Assembly: GCA_026545225.1 (NCBI GenBank) | Contig: CM048847.1 | Location: 13,945,835-14,009,834, forward strand | Direction: 5' to 3' | Source of the DNA: Cornus controversa | Lineage: Eukaryota > Streptophyta > Magnoliopsida > Cornales > Cornaceae | DNA: 64,000 nt | Part shown: in pieces, positions 10,401 to 25,400 of the stretch | Layout of the letters: the number at the start of each line of letters is the position of its first letter | Numbering within the stretch: position 1 is the first letter of the stretch | Notes under the pieces: generated by a model | Database searches by the model: none | The model's input: the letters and a program-made list of their open reading frames with translations, nothing else | Told to the model about the DNA's origin: nothing | Made by a program: the position numbers and the translations under genes

Positions 10401-13400
10401 ATAACAACTCAAATGAAACAAGTTTAAAATGGTTGGTAGCTTGCAAATTGTTTCCTTTAGATGTCGAAACGGTCGAATTTGGAACAAAGCACCATACGGT
10501 TGTGATGAAGATCGGATTGACAGGTTCGTCACTTCTTTTGGATGCTTTGATGGTCTAATTTGGAAAAAAGAAACTTACGATTCTGATTATGACACAACTT
10601 CTCAAGCAATGGGGTTTTTGAATCAGAACAACTGAAACTAAACTTGTTTAAAATCATCGATAGCTTGGGAATTGTTTCTTTTACTTGTCCAGATGGTTGA
10701 AGTTGGCATAGAGCACCATACGGTTGTGATCATTCATGAGTGCAGCAAGGAATTACTCTTTTCGATTCAGGACGTCCTCACGGTCGAATTAGGCATAAAG
10801 CAACGTATAATTCTATGTATGGCACGATTTCACGTGGATTGGACTTTTCGAATCAGGACAGGTCAAACGAAACAAGTTCAAAACCGTTGTTGTCATTCTC
10901 TATTCTTCTGGACATCCAGATGGTCAATTCTAGCACAAAGCGCCATACGGTTGTGGTCATGCCTGGTTATTGCAAGGAATTGTTCTTTTTGACTCAGAAC
11001 AACTCAAACAAACATGGATGAAGATCGGATCGACATGCTCGTCGTTTCTTTGGGACCCTTTGATGGTTTCATTTAGAAAAAAGTAGCGTACGATTAATAT
11101 TATGGCAAGACTTCGCTTGGAATGTGGTTTTCTAATCAAAACAACTCAAATGAAACAAGTTTAAAATGGTTGGTAGCTTACAAATTGTTTCCTTCAGATG
11201 TCCAAACGGTCGAATTTGGAACAAAGCACCATACGATTGTGATGAAGATCGGATTGACATGTTCGTCACTTCTTTTGGATGCTTTGATGGTCTAATTTGG
11301 AAAAAAGAAACTTACGATTCTGATTATGGCACGACTTCTCAAGGAATGGGTTTTTGAATCAGAACAACTCAAACAAAACTTGTTTAAAATCCTCGATAGC
11401 TTGGGAATTGTTTCTTTTACTTGTCCAGATGGTTGAAGTTGGCATAGAGCACCATACGGTTGTGATCATTCATGGGTGCAGCATGGAATTACTCTTTTCG
11501 ATTCAGGACGTCCTGACGGTTGAATTTGGCATAAAGCAACGTATAATTCTAGGTATGGCACGATTTCACGTGGATTGGACTTTTCGAATCAGGACAAGTC
11601 AAACGAAACAAGTTCGAAACCGTTGTTGTCATTCTCTATTTTTCTGGACATCCAGATGGTCAATTCTAGCACAAAGCGCCATACGGTTGTCGTCATGCCT
11701 GATTATTGCAAGCAATAGTTCTTTCGACTCAGAACAACTCAAACAGACATGGATGAAGATCGGATCGACATGCTCGTCGTTTCTTTGGGACGCTTTGATG
11801 GTTTCATTTAGAAAAAAGCAGCGTACGATTACTATTATGGCACGACTTCTCTTGGAATGTGGTTTTCTAATCATAACAACTCAAATGAAACAAGTTTAAA
11901 ATGGTTGGTAGCTTGCAAATTGTTTCCTTTAGATGTCGAAACGGTCGAATTTGGAACAAAGCACCATACGGTTGTGATGAAGATCGGATTGACAGGTTCG
12001 TCACTTCTTTTGGATGCTTTGATGGTCTAATTTGGAAAAAAGAAACTTACGATTCTGATTATGACACAACTTCTCAAGCAATGGGGTTTTTGAATCAGAA
12101 CAACTGAAACTAAACTTGTTTAAAATCATCGATAGCTTGGGAATTGTTTCTTTTACTTGTCCAGATGGTTGAAGTTGGCATAGAGCACCATACGGTTGTG
12201 ATCATTCATGAGTGCAGCAAGGAATTACTCTTTTCGATTCAGGACGTCCTCACGGTCGAATTAGGCATAAAGCAACGTATAATTCTATGTATGGCACGAT
12301 TTCACGTGGATTGGACTTTTCGAATCAGGACAGGTCAAACGAAACAAGTTCAAAACCGTTGTTGTCATTCTCTATTCTTCTGGACATCCAGATGGTCAAT
12401 TCTAGCACAAAGCGCCATACGGTTGTGGTCATGCCTGGTTATTGCAAGGAATTGTTCTTTTTGACTCAGAACAACTCAAACAAACATGGATGAAGATCGG
12501 ATCGACATGCTCGTCGTTTCTTTGGGACCCTTTGATGGTTTCATTTAGAAAAAAGTAGCGTACGATTAATATTATGGCAAGACTTCGCTTGGAATGTGGT
12601 TTTCTAATCAAAACAACTCAAATGAAACAAGTTTAAAATGGTTGGTAGCTTACAAATTGTTTCCTTCAGATGTCCAAACGGTCGAATTTGGAACAAAGCA
12701 CCATACGATTGTGATGAAGATCGGATTGACATGTTCGTCACTTCTTTTGGATGCTTTGATGGTCTAATTTGGAAAAAAGAAACTTACGATTCTGATTATG
12801 GCACGACTTCTCAAGGAATGGGTTTTTGAATCAGAACAACTCAAACAAAACTTGTTTAAAATCCTCGATAGCTTGGGAATTGTTTCTTTTACTTGTCCAG
12901 ATGGTTGAAGTTGGCATAGAGCACCATACGGTTGTGATCATTCATGGGTGCAGCATGGAATTACTCTTTTCGATTCAGGACGTCCTGACGGTTGAATTTG
13001 GCATAAAGCAACGTATAATTCTAGGTATGGCACGATTTCACGTGGATTGGACTTTTCGAATCAGGACAAGTCAAACGAAACAAGTTCGAAACCGTTGTTG
13101 TCATTCTCTATTTTTCTGGACATCCAGATGGTCAATTCTAGCACAAAGCGCCATACGGTTGTCGTCATGCCTGATTATTGCAAGCAATAGTTCTTTCGAC
13201 TCAGAACAACTCAAACAGACATGGATGAAGATCGGATCGACATGCTCGTCGTTTCTTTGGGACGCTTTGATGGTTTCATTTAGAAAAAAGCAGCGTACGA
13301 TTACTATTATGGCACGACTTCTCTTGGAATGTGGTTTTCTAATCATAACAACTCAAATGAAACAAGTTTAAAATGGTTGGTAGCTTGCAAATTGTTTCCT

Positions 13401-16400
13401 TTAGATGTCGAAACGGTCGAATTTGGAACAAAGCACCATACGGTTGTGATGAAGATCGGATTGACAGGTTCGTCACTTCTTTTGGATGCTTTGATGGTCT
13501 AATTTGGAAAAAAGAAACTTACGATTCTGATTATGACACAACTTCTCAAGCAATGGGGTTTTTGAATCAGAACAACTGAAACTAAACTTGTTTAAAATCA
13601 TCGATAGCTTGGGAATTGTTTCTTTTACTTGTCCAGATGGTTGAAGTTGGCATAGAGCACCATACGGTTGTGATCATTCATGAGTGCAGCAAGGAATTAC
13701 TCTTTTCGATTCAGGACGTCCTCACGGTCGAATTAGGCATAAAGCAACGTATAATTCTATGTATGGCACGATTTCACGTGGATTGGACTTTTCGAATCAG
13801 GACAGGTCAAACGAAACAAGTTCAAAACCGTTGTTGTCATTCTCTATTCTTCTGGACATCCAGATGGTCAATTCTAGCACAAAGCGCCATACGGTTGTGG
13901 TCATGCCTGGTTATTGCAAGGAATTGTTCTTTTTGACTCAGAACAACTCAAACAAACATGGATGAAGATCGGATCGACATGCTCGTCGTTTCTTTGGGAC
14001 CCTTTGATGGTTTCATTTAGAAAAAAGTAGCGTACGATTAATATTATGGCAAGACTTTGCTTGGAATGTGGTTTTCTAATCAAAACAACTCAAATGAAAC
14101 AAGTTTAAAATGGTTGGTAGCTTACAAATTGTTTCCTTCAGATGTCCAAACGGTCGAATTTGGAACAAAGCACCATACGATTGTGATGAAGATCGGATTG
14201 ACATGTTCGTCACTTCTTTTGGATGCTTTGATGGTCTAATTTGGAAAAAAGAAACTTACGATTCTGATTATGGCACGACTTCTCAAGGAATGGGTTTTTG
14301 AATCAGAACAACTCAAACAAAACTTGTTTAAAATCCTCGATAGCTTGGGAATTGTTTCTTTTACTTGTCCAGATGGTTGAAGTTGGCATAGAGCACCATA
14401 CGGTTGTGATCATTCATGGGTGCAGCATGGAATTACTCTTTTCGATTCAGGACGTCCTGACGGTTGAATTTGGCATAAAGCAACGTATAATTCTAGGTAT
14501 GGCACGATTTCACGTGGATTGGACTTTTCGAATCAGGACAAGTCAAACGAAACAAGTTCGAAACCGTTGTTGTCATTCTCTATTTTTCTGGACATCCAGA
14601 TGGTCAATTCTAGCACAAAGCGCCATACGGTTGTCGTCATGCCTGATTATTGCAAGCAATAGTTCTTTCGACTCAGAACAACTCAAACAGACATGGATGA
14701 AGATCGGATCGACATGCTCGTCGTTTCTTTGGGACGCTTTGATGGTTTCATTTAGAAAAAAGCAGCGTACGATTACTATTATGGCACGACTTCTCTTGGA
14801 ATGTGGTTTTCTAATCATAACAACTCAAATGAAACAAGTTTAAAATGGTTGGTAGCTTGCAAATTGTTTCCTTTAGATGTCGAAACGGTCGAATTTGGAA
14901 CAAAGCACCATACGGTTGTGATGAAGATCGGATTGACAGGTTCGTCACTTCTTTTGGATGCTTTGATGGTCTAATTTGGAAAAAAGAAACTTACGATTCT
15001 GATTATGACACAACTTCTCAAGCAATGGGGTTTTTGAATCAGAACAACTGAAACTAAACTTGTTTAAAATCATCGATAGCTTGGGAATTGTTTCTTTTAC
15101 TTGTCCAGATGGTTGAAGTTGGCATAGAGCACCATACGGTTGTGATCATTCATGAGTGCAGCAAGGAATTACTCTTTTCGATTCAGGACGTCCTCACGGT
15201 CGAATTAGGCATAAAGCAACGTATAATTCTATGTATGGCACGATTTCACGTGGATTGGACTTTTCGAATCAGGACAGGTCAAACGAAACAAGTTCAAAAC
15301 CGTTGTTGTCATTCTCTATTCTTCTGGACATCCAGATGGTCAATTCTAGCACAAAGCGCCATACGGTTGTGGTCATGCCTGGTTATTGCAAGGAATTGTT
15401 CTTTTTGACTCAGAACAACTCAAACAAACATGGATGAAGATCGGATCGACATGCTCGTCGTTTCTTTGGGACCCTTTGATGGTTTCATTTAGAAAAAAGT
15501 AGCGTACGATTAATATTATGGCAAGACTTCGCTTGGAATGTGGTTTTCTAATCAAAACAACTCAAATGAAACAAGTTTAAAATGGTTGGTAGCTTACAAA
15601 TTGTTTCCTTCAGATGTCCAAACGGTCGAATTTGGAACAAAGCACCATACGATTGTGATGAAGATCGGATTGACATGTTCGTCACTTCTTTTGGATGCTT
15701 TGATGGTCTAATTTGGAAAAAAGAAACTTACGATTCTGATTATGGCACGACTTCTCAAGGAATGGGTTTTTGAATCAGAACAACTCAAACAAAACTTGTT
15801 TAAAATCCTCGATAGCTTGGGAATTGTTTCTTTTACTTGTCCAGATGGTTGAAGTTGGCATAGAGCACCATACGGTTGTGATCATTCATGGGTGCAGCAT
15901 GGAATTACTCTTTTCGATTCAGGACGTCCTGACGGTTGAATTTGGCATAAAGCAACGTATAATTCTAGGTATGGCACGATTTCACGTGGATTGGACTTTT
16001 CGAATCAGGACAAGTCAAACGAAACAAGTTCGAAACCGTTGTTGTCATTCTCTATTTTTCTGGACATCCAGATGGTCAATTCTAGCACAAAGCGCCATAC
16101 GGTTGTCGTCATGCCTGATTATTGCAAGCAATAGTTCTTTCGACTCAGAACAACTCAAACAGACATGGATGAAGATCGGATCGACATGCTCGTCGTTTCT
16201 TTGGGACGCTTTGATGGTTTCATTTAGAAAAAAGCAGCGTACGATTACTATTATGGCACGACTTCTCTTGGAATGTGGTTTTCTAATCATAACAACTCAA
16301 ATGAAACAAGTTTAAAATGGTTGGTAGCTTGCAAATTGTTTCCTTTAGATGTCGAAACGGTCGAATTTGGAACAAAGCACCATACGGTTGTGATGAAGAT

Positions 16401-19400
16401 CGGATTGACAGGTTCGTCACTTCTTTTGGATGCTTTGATGGTCTAATTTGGAAAAAAGAAACTTACGATTCTGATTATGACACAACTTCTCAAGCAATGG
16501 GGTTTTTGAATCAGAACAACTGAAACTAAACTTGTTTAAAATCATCGATAGCTTGGGAATTGTTTCTTTTACTTGTCCAGATGGTTGAAGTTGGCATAGA
16601 GCACCATACGGTTGTGATCATTCATGAGTGCAGCAAGGAATTACTCTTTTCGATTCAGGACGTCCTCACGGTCGAATTAGGCATAAAGCAACGTATAATT
16701 CTATGTATGGCACGATTTCACGTGGATTGGACTTTTCGAATCAGGACAGGTCAAACGAAACAAGTTCAAAATCGTTGTTGTCATTCTCTATTCTTCTGGA
16801 CATCCAGATGGTCAATTCTAGCACAAAGCGCCATACGGTTGTGGTCATGCCTGGTTATTGCAAGGAATTGTTCTTTTTGACTCAGAACAACTCAAACAAA
16901 CATGGATGAAGATCGGATCGACATGCTCGTCGTTTCTTTGGGACCCTTTGATGGTTTCATTTAGAAAAAAGTAGCGTACGATTAATATTATGGCAAGACT
17001 TCGCTTGGAATGTGGTTTTCTAATCAAAACAACTCAAATGAAACAAGTTTAAAATGGTTGGTAGCTTACAAATTGTTTCCTTCAGATGTCCAAACGGTCG
17101 AATTTGGAACAAAGCACCATACGATTGTGATGAAGATCGGATTGACATGTTCGTCACTTCTTTTGGATGCTTTGATGGTCTAATTTGGAAAAAAGAAACT
17201 TACGATTCTGATTATGGCACGACTTCTCAAGGAATGGGTTTTTGAATCAGAACAACTCAAACAAAACTTGTTTAAAATCCTCGATAGCTTGGGAATTGTT
17301 TCTTTTACTTGTCCAGATGGTTGAAGTTGGCATAGAGCACCATACGGTTGTGATCATTCATGGGTGCAGCATGGAATTACTCTTTTCGATTCAGGACGTC
17401 CTGACGGTTGAATTTGGCATAAAGCAACGTATAATTCTAGGTATGGCACGATTTCACGTGGATTGGACTTTTCGAATCAGGACAAGTCAAACGAAACAAG
17501 TTCGAAACCGTTGTTGTCATTCTCTATTTTTCTGGACATCCAGATGGTCAATTCTAGCACAAAGCGCCATACGGTTGTCGTCATGCCTGATTATTGCAAG
17601 CAATAGTTCTTTCGACTCAGAACAACTCAAACAGACATGGATGAAGATCGGATCGACATGCTCGTCGTTTCTTTGGGACGCTTTGATGGTTTCATTTAGA
17701 AAAAAGCAGCGTACGATTACTATTATGGCACGACTTCTCTTGGAATGTGGTTTTCTAATCATAACAACTCAAATGAAACAAGTTTAAAATGGTTGGTAGC
17801 TTGCAAATTGTTTCCTTTAGATGTCGAAACGGTCGAATTTGGAACAAAGCACCATACGGTTGTGATGAAGATCGGATTGACAGGTTCGTCACTTCTTTTG
17901 GATGCTTTGATGGTCTAATTTGGAAAAAAGAAACTTACGATTCTGATTATGACACAACTTCTCAAGCAATGGGGTTTTTGAATCAGAACAACTGAAACTA
18001 AACTTGTTTAAAATCATCGATAGCTTGGGAATTGTTTCTTTTACTTGTCCAGATGGTTGAAGTTGGCATAGAGCACCATACGGTTGTGATCATTCATGAG
18101 TGCAGCAAGGAATTACTCTTTTCGATTCAGGACGTCCTCACGGTCGAATTAGGCATAAAGCAACGTATAATTCTATGTATGGCACGATTTCACGTGGATT
18201 GGACTTTTCGAATCAGGACAGGTCAAACGAAACAAGTTCAAAACCGTTGTTGTCATTCTCTATTCTTCTGGACATCCAGATGGTCAATTCTAGCACAAAG
18301 CGCCATACGGTTGTGGTCATGCCTGGTTATTGCAAGGAATTGTTCTTTTTGACTCAGAACAACTCAAACAAACATGGATGAAGATCGGATCGACATGCTC
18401 GTCGTTTCTTTGGGACCCTTTGATGGTTTCATTTAGAAAAAAGTAGCGTACGATTAATATTATGGCAAGACTTCGCTTGGAATGTGGTTTTCTAATCAAA
18501 ACAACTCAAATGAAACAAGTTTAAAATGGTTGGTAGCTTACAAATTGTTTCCTTCAGATGTCCAAACGGTCGAATTTGGAACAAAGCACCATACGATTGT
18601 GATGAAGATCGGATTGACATGTTCGTCACTTCTTTTGGATGCTTTGATGGTCTAATTTGGAAAAAAGAAACTTACGATTCTGATTATGGCACGACTTCTC
18701 AAGGAATGGGTTTTTGAATCAGAACAACTCAAACAAAACTTGTTTAAAATCCTCGATAGCTTGGGAATTGTTTCTTTTACTTGTCCAGATGGTTGAAGTT
18801 GGCATAGAGCACCATACGGTTGTGATCATTCATGGGTGCAGCATGGAATTACTCTTTTCGATTCAGGACGTCCTGACGGTTGAATTTGGCATAAAGCAAC
18901 GTATAATTCTAGGTATGGCACGATTTCACGTGGATTGGACTTTTCGAATCAGGACAAGTCAAACGAAACAAGTTCGAAACCGTTGTTGTCATTCTCTATT
19001 TTTCTGGACATCCAGATGGTCAATTCTAGCACAAAGCGCCATACGGTTGTCGTCATGCCTGATTATTGCAAGCAATAGTTCTTTCGACTCAGAACAACTC
19101 AAACAGACATGGATGAAGATCGGATCGACATGCTCGTCGTTTCTTTGGGACGCTTTGATGGTTTCATTTAGAAAAAAGCAGCGTACGATTACTATTATGG
19201 CACGACTTCTCTTGGAATGTGGTTTTCTAATCATAACAACTCAAATGAAACAAGTTTAAAATGGTTGGTAGCTTGCAAATTGTTTCCTTTAGATGTCGAA
19301 ACGGTCGAATTTGGAACAAAGCACCATACGGTTGTGATGAAGATCGGATTGACAGGTTCGTCACTTCTTTTGGATGCTTTGATGGTCTAATTTGGAAAAA

Positions 19401-22400
19401 AGAAACTTACGATTCTGATTATGACACAACTTCTCAAGCAATGGGGTTTTTGAATCAGAACAACTGAAACTAAACTTGTTTAAAATCATCGATAGCTTGG
19501 GAATTGTTTCTTTTACTTGTCCAGATGGTTGAAGTTGGCATAGAGCACCATACGGTTGTGATCATTCATGAGTGCAGCAAGGAATTACTCTTTTCGATTC
19601 AGGACGTCCTCACGGTCGAATTAGGCATAAAGCAACGTATAATTCTATGTATGGCACGATTTCACGTGGATTGGACTTTTCGAATCAGGACAGGTCAAAC
19701 GAAACAAGTTCAAAACCGTTGTTGTCATTCTCTATTCTTCTGGACATCCAGATGGTCAATTCTAGCACAAAGCGCCATACGGTTGTGGTCATGCCTGGTT
19801 ATTGCAAGGAATTGTTCTTTTTGACTCAGAACAACTCAAACAAACATGGATGAAGATCGGATCGACATGCTCGTCGTTTCTTTGGGACCCTTTGATGGTT
19901 TCATTTAGAAAAAAGTAGCGTACGATTAATATTATGGCAAGACTTCGCTTGGAATGTGGTTTTCTAATCAAAACAACTCAAATGAAACAAGTTTAAAATG
20001 GTTGGTAGCTTACAAATTGTTTCCTTCAGATGTCCAAACGGTCGAATTTGGAACAAAGCACCATACGATTGTGATGAAGATCGGATTGACATGTTCGTCA
20101 CTTCTTTTGGATGCTTTGATGGTCTAATTTGGAAAAAAGAAACTTACGATTCTGATTATGGCACGACTTCTCAAGGAATGGGTTTTTGAATCAGAACAAC
20201 TCAAACAAAACTTGTTTAAAATCCTCGATAGCTTGGGAATTGTTTCTTTTACTTGTCCAGATGGTTGAAGTTGGCATAGAGCACCATACGGTTGTGATCA
20301 TTCATGGGTGCAGCATGGAATTACTCTTTTCGATTCAGGACGTCCTGACGGTTGAATTTGGCATAAAGCAACGTATAATTCTAGGTATGGCACGATTTCA
20401 CGTGGATTGGACTTTTCGAATCAGGACAAGTCAAACGAAACAAGTTCGAAACCGTTGTTGTCATTCTCTATTTTTCTGGACATCCAGATGGTCAATTCTA
20501 GCACAAAGCGCCATACGGTTGTCGTCATGCCTGATTATTGCAAGCAATAGTTCTTTCGACTCAGAACAACTCAAACAGACATGGATGAAGATCGGATCGA
20601 CATGCTCGTCGTTTCTTTGGGACGCTTTGATGGTTTCATTTAGAAAAAAGCAGCGTACGATTACTATTATGGCACGACTTCTCTTGGAATGTGGTTTTCT
20701 AATCATAACAACTCAAATGAAACAAGTTTAAAATGGTTGGTAGCTTGCAAATTGTTTCCTTTAGATGTCGAAACGGTCGAATTTGGAACAAAGCACCATA
20801 CGGTTGTGATGAAGATCGGATTGACAGGTTCGTCACTTCTTTTGGATGCTTTGATGGTCTAATTTGGAAAAAAGAAACTTACGATTCTGATTATGACACA
20901 ACTTCTCAAGCAATGGGGTTTTTGAATCAGAACAACTGAAACTAAACTTGTTTAAAATCATCGATAGCTTGGGAATTGTTTCTTTTACTTGTCCAGATGG
21001 TTGAAGTTGGCATAGAGCACCATACGGTTGTGATCATTCATGAGTGCAGCAAGGAATTACTCTTTTCGATTCAGGACGTCCTCACGGTCGAATTAGGCAT
21101 AAAGCAACGTATAATTCTATGTATGGCACGATTTCACGTGGATTGGACTTTTCGAATCAGGACAGGTCAAACGAAACAAGTTCAAAACCGTTGTTGTCAT
21201 TCTCTATTCTTCTGGACATCCAGATGGTCAATTCTAGCACAAAGCGCCATACGGTTGTGGTCATGCCTGGTTATTGCAAGGAATTGTTCTTTTTGACTCA
21301 GAACAACTCAAACAAACATGGATGAAGATCGGATCGACATGCTCGTCGTTTCTTTGGGACCCTTTGATGGTTTCATTTAGAAAAAAGTAGCGTACGATTA
21401 ATATTATGGCAAGACTTCGCTTGGAATGTGGTTTTCTAATCAAAACAACTCAAATGAAACAAGTTTAAAATGGTTGGTAGCTTACAAATTGTTTCCTTCA
21501 GATGTCCAAACGGTCGAATTTGGAACAAAGCACCATACGATTGTGATGAAGATCGGATTGACATGTTCGTCACTTCTTTTGGATGCTTTGATGGTCTAAT
21601 TTGGAAAAAAGAAACTTACGATTCTGATTATGGCACGACTTCTCAAGGAATGGGTTTTTGAATCAGAACAACTCAAACAAAACTTGTTTAAAATCCTCGA
21701 TAGCTTGGGAATTGTTTCTTTTACTTGTCCAGATGGTTGAAGTTGGCATAGAGCACCATACGGTTGTGATCATTCATGGGTGCAGCATGGAATTACTCTT
21801 TTCGATTCAGGACGTCCTGACGGTTGAATTTGGCATAAAGCAACGTATAATTCTAGGTATGGCACGATTTCACGTGGATTGGACTTTTCGAATCAGGACA
21901 AGTCAAACGAAACAAGTTCGAAACCGTTGTTGTCATTCTCTATTTTTCTGGACATCCAGATGGTCAATTCTAGCACAAAGCGCCATACGGTTGTCGTCAT
22001 GCCTGATTATTGCAAGCAATAGTTCTTTCGACTCAGAACAACTCAAACAGACATGGATGAAGATCGGATCGACATGCTCGTCGTTTCTTTGGGACGCTTT
22101 GATGGTTTCATTTAGAAAAAAGCAGCGTACGATTACTATTATGGCACGACTTCTCTTGGAATGTGGTTTTCTAATCATAACAACTCAAATGAAACAAGTT
22201 TAAAATGGTTGGTAGCTTGCAAATTGTTTCCTTTAGATGTCGAAACGGTCGAATTTGGAACAAAGCACCATACGGTTGTGATGAAGATCGGATTGACAGG
22301 TTCGTCACTTCTTTTGGATGCTTTGATGGTCTAATTTGGAAAAAAGAAACTTACGATTCTGATTATGACACAACTTCTCAAGCAATGGGGTTTTTGAATC

Positions 22401-25400
22401 AGAACAACTGAAACTAAACTTGTTTAAAATCATCGATAGCTTGGGAATTGTTTCTTTTACTTGTCCAGATGGTTGAAGTTGGCATAGAGCACCATACGGT
22501 TGTGATCATTCATGAGTGCAGCAAGGAATTACTCTTTTCGATTCAGGACGTCCTCACGGTCGAATTAGGCATAAAGCAACGTATAATTCTATGTATGGCA
22601 CGATTTCACGTGGATTGGACTTTTCGAATCAGGACAGGTCAAACGAAACAAGTTCAAAACCGTTGTTGTCATTCTCTATTCTTCTGGACATCCAGATGGT
22701 CAATTCTAGCACAAAGCGCCATACGGTTGTGGTCATGCCTGGTTATTGCAAGGAATTGTTCTTTTTGACTCAGAACAACTCAAACAAACATGGATGAAGA
22801 TCGGATCGACATGCTCGTCGTTTCTTTGGGACCCTTTGATGGTTTCATTTAGAAAAAAGTAGCGTACGATTAATATTATGGCAAGACTTCGCTTGGAATG
22901 TGGTTTTCTAATCAAAACAACTCAAATGAAACAAGTTTAAAATGGTTGGTAGCTTACAAATTGTTTCCTTCAGATGTCCAAACGGTCGAATTTGGAACAA
23001 AGCACCATACGATTGTGATGAAGATCGGATTGACATGTTCGTCACTTCTTTTGGATGCTTTGATGGTCTAATTTGGAAAAAAGAAACTTACGATTCTGAT
23101 TATGGCACGACTTCTCAAGGAATGGGTTTTTGAATCAGAACAACTCAAACAAAACTTGTTTAAAATCCTCGATAGCTTGGGAATTGTTTCTTTTACTTGT
23201 CCAGATGGTTGAAGTTGGCATAGAGCACCATACGGTTGTGATCATTCATGGGTGCAGCATGGAATTACTCTTTTCGATTCAGGACGTCCTGACGGTTGAA
23301 TTTGGCATAAAGCAACGTATAATTCTAGGTATGGCACGATTTCACGTGGATTGGACTTTTCGAATCAGGACAAGTCAAACGAAACAAGTTCGAAACCGTT
23401 GTTGTCATTCTCTATTTTTCTGGACATCCAGATGGTCAATTCTAGCACAAAGCGCCATACGGTTGTCGTCATGCCTGATTATTGCAAGCAATAGTTCTTT
23501 CGACTCAGAACAACTCAAACAGACATGGATGAAGATCGGATCGACATGCTCGTCGTTTCTTTGGGACGCTTTGATGGTTTCATTTAGAAAAAAGCAGCGT
23601 ACGATTACTATTATGGCACGACTTCTCTTGGAATGTGGTTTTCTAATCATAACAACTCAAATGAAACAAGTTTAAAATGGTTGGTAGCTTGCAAATTGTT
23701 TCCTTTAGATGTCGAAACGGTCGAATTTGGAACAAAGCACCATACGGTTGTGATGAAGATCGGATTGACAGGTTCGTCACTTCTTTTGGATGCTTTGATG
23801 GTCTAATTTGGAAAAAAGAAACTTACGATTCTGATTATGACACAACTTCTCAAGCAATGGGGTTTTTGAATCAGAACAACTGAAACTAAACTTGTTTAAA
23901 ATCATCGATAGCTTGGGAATTGTTTCTTTTACTTGTCCAGATGGTTGAAGTTGGCATAGAGCACCATACGGTTGTGATCATTCATGAGTGCAGCAAGGAA
24001 TTACTCTTTTCGATTCAGGACGTCCTCACGGTCGAATTAGGCATAAAGCAACGTATAATTCTATGTATGGCACGATTTCACGTGGATTGGACTTTTCGAA
24101 TCAGGACAGGTCAAACGAAACAAGTTCAAAATCGTTGTTGTCATTCTCTATTCTTCTGGACATCCAGATGGTCAATTCTAGCACAAAGCGCCATACGGTT
24201 GTGGTCATGCCTGGTTATTGCAAGGAATTGTTCTTTTTGACTCAGAACAACTCAAACAAACATGGATGAAGATCGGATCGACATGCTCGTCGTTTCTTTG
24301 GGACCCTTTGATGGTTTCATTTAGAAAAAAGTAGCGTACGATTAATATTATGGCAAGACTTCGCTTGGAATGTGGTTTTCTAATCAAAACAACTCAAATG
24401 AAACAAGTTTAAAATGGTTGGTAGCTTACAAATTGTTTCCTTCAGATGTCCAAACGGTCGAATTTGGAACAAAGCACCATACGATTGTGATGAAGATCGG
24501 ATTGACATGTTCGTCACTTCTTTTGGATGCTTTGATGGTCTAATTTGGAAAAAAGAAACTTACGATTCTGATTATGGCACGACTTCTCAAGGAATGGGTT
24601 TTTGAATCAGAACAACTCAAACAAAACTTGTTTAAAATCCTCGATAGCTTGGGAATTGTTTCTTTTACTTGTCCAGATGGTTGAAGTTGGCATAGAGCAC
24701 CATACGGTTGTGATCATTCATGGGTGCAGCATGGAATTACTCTTTTCGATTCAGGACGTCCTGACGGTTGAATTTGGCATAAAGCAACGTATAATTCTAG
24801 GTATGGCACGATTTCACGTGGATTGGACTTTTCGAATCAGGACAAGTCAAACGAAACAAGTTCGAAACCGTTGTTGTCATTCTCTATTTTTCTGGACATC
24901 CAGATGGTCAATTCTAGCACAAAGCGCCATACGGTTGTCGTCATGCCTGATTATTGCAAGCAATAGTTCTTTCGACTCAGAACAACTCAAACAGACATGG
25001 ATGAAGATCGGATCGACATGCTCGTCGTTTCTTTGGGACGCTTTGATGGTTTCATTTAGAAAAAAGCAGCGTACGATTACTATTATGGCACGACTTCTCT
25101 TGGAATGTGGTTTTCTAATCATAACAACTCAAATGAAACAAGTTTAAAATGGTTGGTAGCTTGCAAATTGTTTCCTTTAGATGTCGAAACGGTCGAATTT
25201 GGAACAAAGCACCATACGGTTGTGATGAAGATCGGATTGACAGGTTCGTCACTTCTTTTGGATGCTTTGATGGTCTAATTTGGAAAAAAGAAACTTACGA
25301 TTCTGATTATGACACAACTTCTCAAGCAATGGGGTTTTTGAATCAGAACAACTGAAACTAAACTTGTTTAAAATCATCGATAGCTTGGGAATTGTTTCTT

